Source of the DNA: Sulfurimonas sp.
Lineage (GTDB): Bacteria; Campylobacterota; Campylobacteria; Campylobacterales; Sulfurimonadaceae
NCBI RefSeq assembly: GCF_029027405.1
Contig: NZ_CP093396.1
Coordinates: forward strand, 2,367,497 to 2,431,496
Length of the DNA stretch: 64,000 nucleotides
Direction: 5' to 3'
The notes beneath the pieces are model-generated. The model had not been told where the DNA came from. It made no database searches and was given only the letters and a program-made list of their open reading frames with translations. The translations under genes were made by a program, and so were the position numbers. Below, piece by piece: positions 63,585 through 64,000 of the stretch (its first letter is position 1; every line of letters starts with the position of its first letter).

Positions 63585-64000
63585 TCTGATTTAGCACCTT
63601 GTGCTAGTTTTGCCCAAGCAGAAGTTGGATCAGCATCTATAGCTTCTTGATAAGCAGTTTGTGCCTCTTCACCTCTCCATAGTTTTTCATATACACTTCC
63701 TAAAAGATACTTTTGTCTTGCTCTATCATTTTTACTTAATTTCACAGTGTTTAGTGATTTTATGACCTCTAGTGCTTTGTTAAAGTCCTCTTTATTTATG
63801 TATGTTTGATATATAGTAAACTCTACAAATGGACTTTGAGAGTAAGAATCAGATGCTTTTTGAATACTCATAACTTCTTGTCCATATTGTAAAACTAAAT
63901 TATCATCTTTACTTTGACTACCAACACTCATGACTGCTATGTATCGCTCTATATCTTTGTAACTTTTGCCATATACTTTTTGAACTCTAACTATGGCATC
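63581..64000 (-). CDS. TPR-repeat protein, 5' end outside the window
   Basis: The frame is open from the window edge (64000) to a stop at 63583-63581, at least 139 codons; an ATG at 63931 lies inside it, and the sequence upstream (VQKVYGKSYKDIERYIAV) is still coding. Tetratricopeptide-like repeats are seen in ALEVIKSLNTVKLSKNDRAR and WRGEEAQTAYQEAIDADPTS. Likely a scaffold or assembly protein; the N-terminus is unknown. Confidence 0.7.
   Translation of the reverse strand, partial: DAIVRVQKVYGKSYKDIERYIAVMSVGSQSKDDNLVLQYGQEVMSIQKASDSYSQSPFVEFTIYQTYINKEDFNKALEVIKSLNTVKLSKNDRARQKYLLGSVYEKLWRGEEAQTAYQEAIDADPTSAWAKLAQGAKSD

Overview
The window is AT-rich, densely packed bacterial DNA that reads as a Campylobacterota (Epsilonproteobacteria) chromosome, probably a free-living Sulfurimonas-like lineage. 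This is inferred from gene content, not from a database search. Pointers are the argS-tatA-gmk-chePep order (ChePep is an epsilonproteobacterial chemotaxis protein), several histidine kinases with the HQW(R/K)QP H-box, an MqnP/UbiA-type prenyltransferase, an Allochromatium-type ferredoxin, a TRAP transporter with its own two-component system, and three different Na+/H+ antiporters. No rRNA, tRNA or CRISPR array was found.

Layout. 1-5.5 kb is accessory: two paralogous operons encoding secreted Ig-like proteins (the first followed by a lipase-like gene, the second by a 43-codon stub) flank a RAYT/Y1 transposase, an overlapping AbiEii-like nucleotidyltransferase and a 3' remnant of fetB. 5.6-8.1 kb is feoAB with two Fur-box-like palindromes; 8.1-9.3 kb holds pssA, a DoxX protein and a small protein. 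9.3-17.8 kb holds two kinase/regulator pairs, rmuC and a DEAD-box helicase. 17.8-20.8 kb is a TRAP transporter (dctPQM). 21.2-25.9 kb is housekeeping: yceD-rpmF-plsX-fabH, ndk, ferredoxin, metK. 25.9-26.4 kb is a decayed periplasmic-protein gene. 26.5-30.3 kb has a 2-Cys peroxiredoxin, a Pif1-like helicase and a REC-REC-GGDEF protein.

30.3-34.9 kb is an operon for an LRV-repeat protein, a MoxR AAA+ ATPase and a VWA/metallopeptidase-like protein. It is split by a 1,066-bp insertion sequence with 29-bp inverted ends that sits inside a 41-codon gene. 34.9-45.7 kb contains NhaA (coupled to a REC-kinase), a dipeptide epimerase, DUF819 and DUF4139 proteins, a DnaQ-like exonuclease, NhaC, an acetyltransferase, an L,D-transpeptidase-like protein and a CPA1 antiporter. 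45.7-53.3 kb has argS, tatA, gmk, chePep (six perfect 72-bp repeats), fliR, a LolD-like ATPase, tsf and rpsB. 53.3-58.1 kb has bcp, a DUF420 protein, DedA, then a small defence cluster of McrBC plus a HepT/MNT toxin-antitoxin pair. 58.1-64 kb is cell-wall and housekeeping: murG, ftsW/rodA, a coiled-coil membrane protein, a PilZ-like protein, ubiA/mqnP, miaA, a PLD-type nuclease and a truncated TPR protein.

The most notable observations are the IS-split LRV-MoxR-VWA locus, a possible -1 slippage site in that IS transposase, TATAAT boxes 5-6 nt before the start codons of six genes (candidate leaderless mRNAs), the recently expanded repeats of chePep, an NhaC frame that has no canonical start codon, and the split Ig-like paralogues around a RAYT element.
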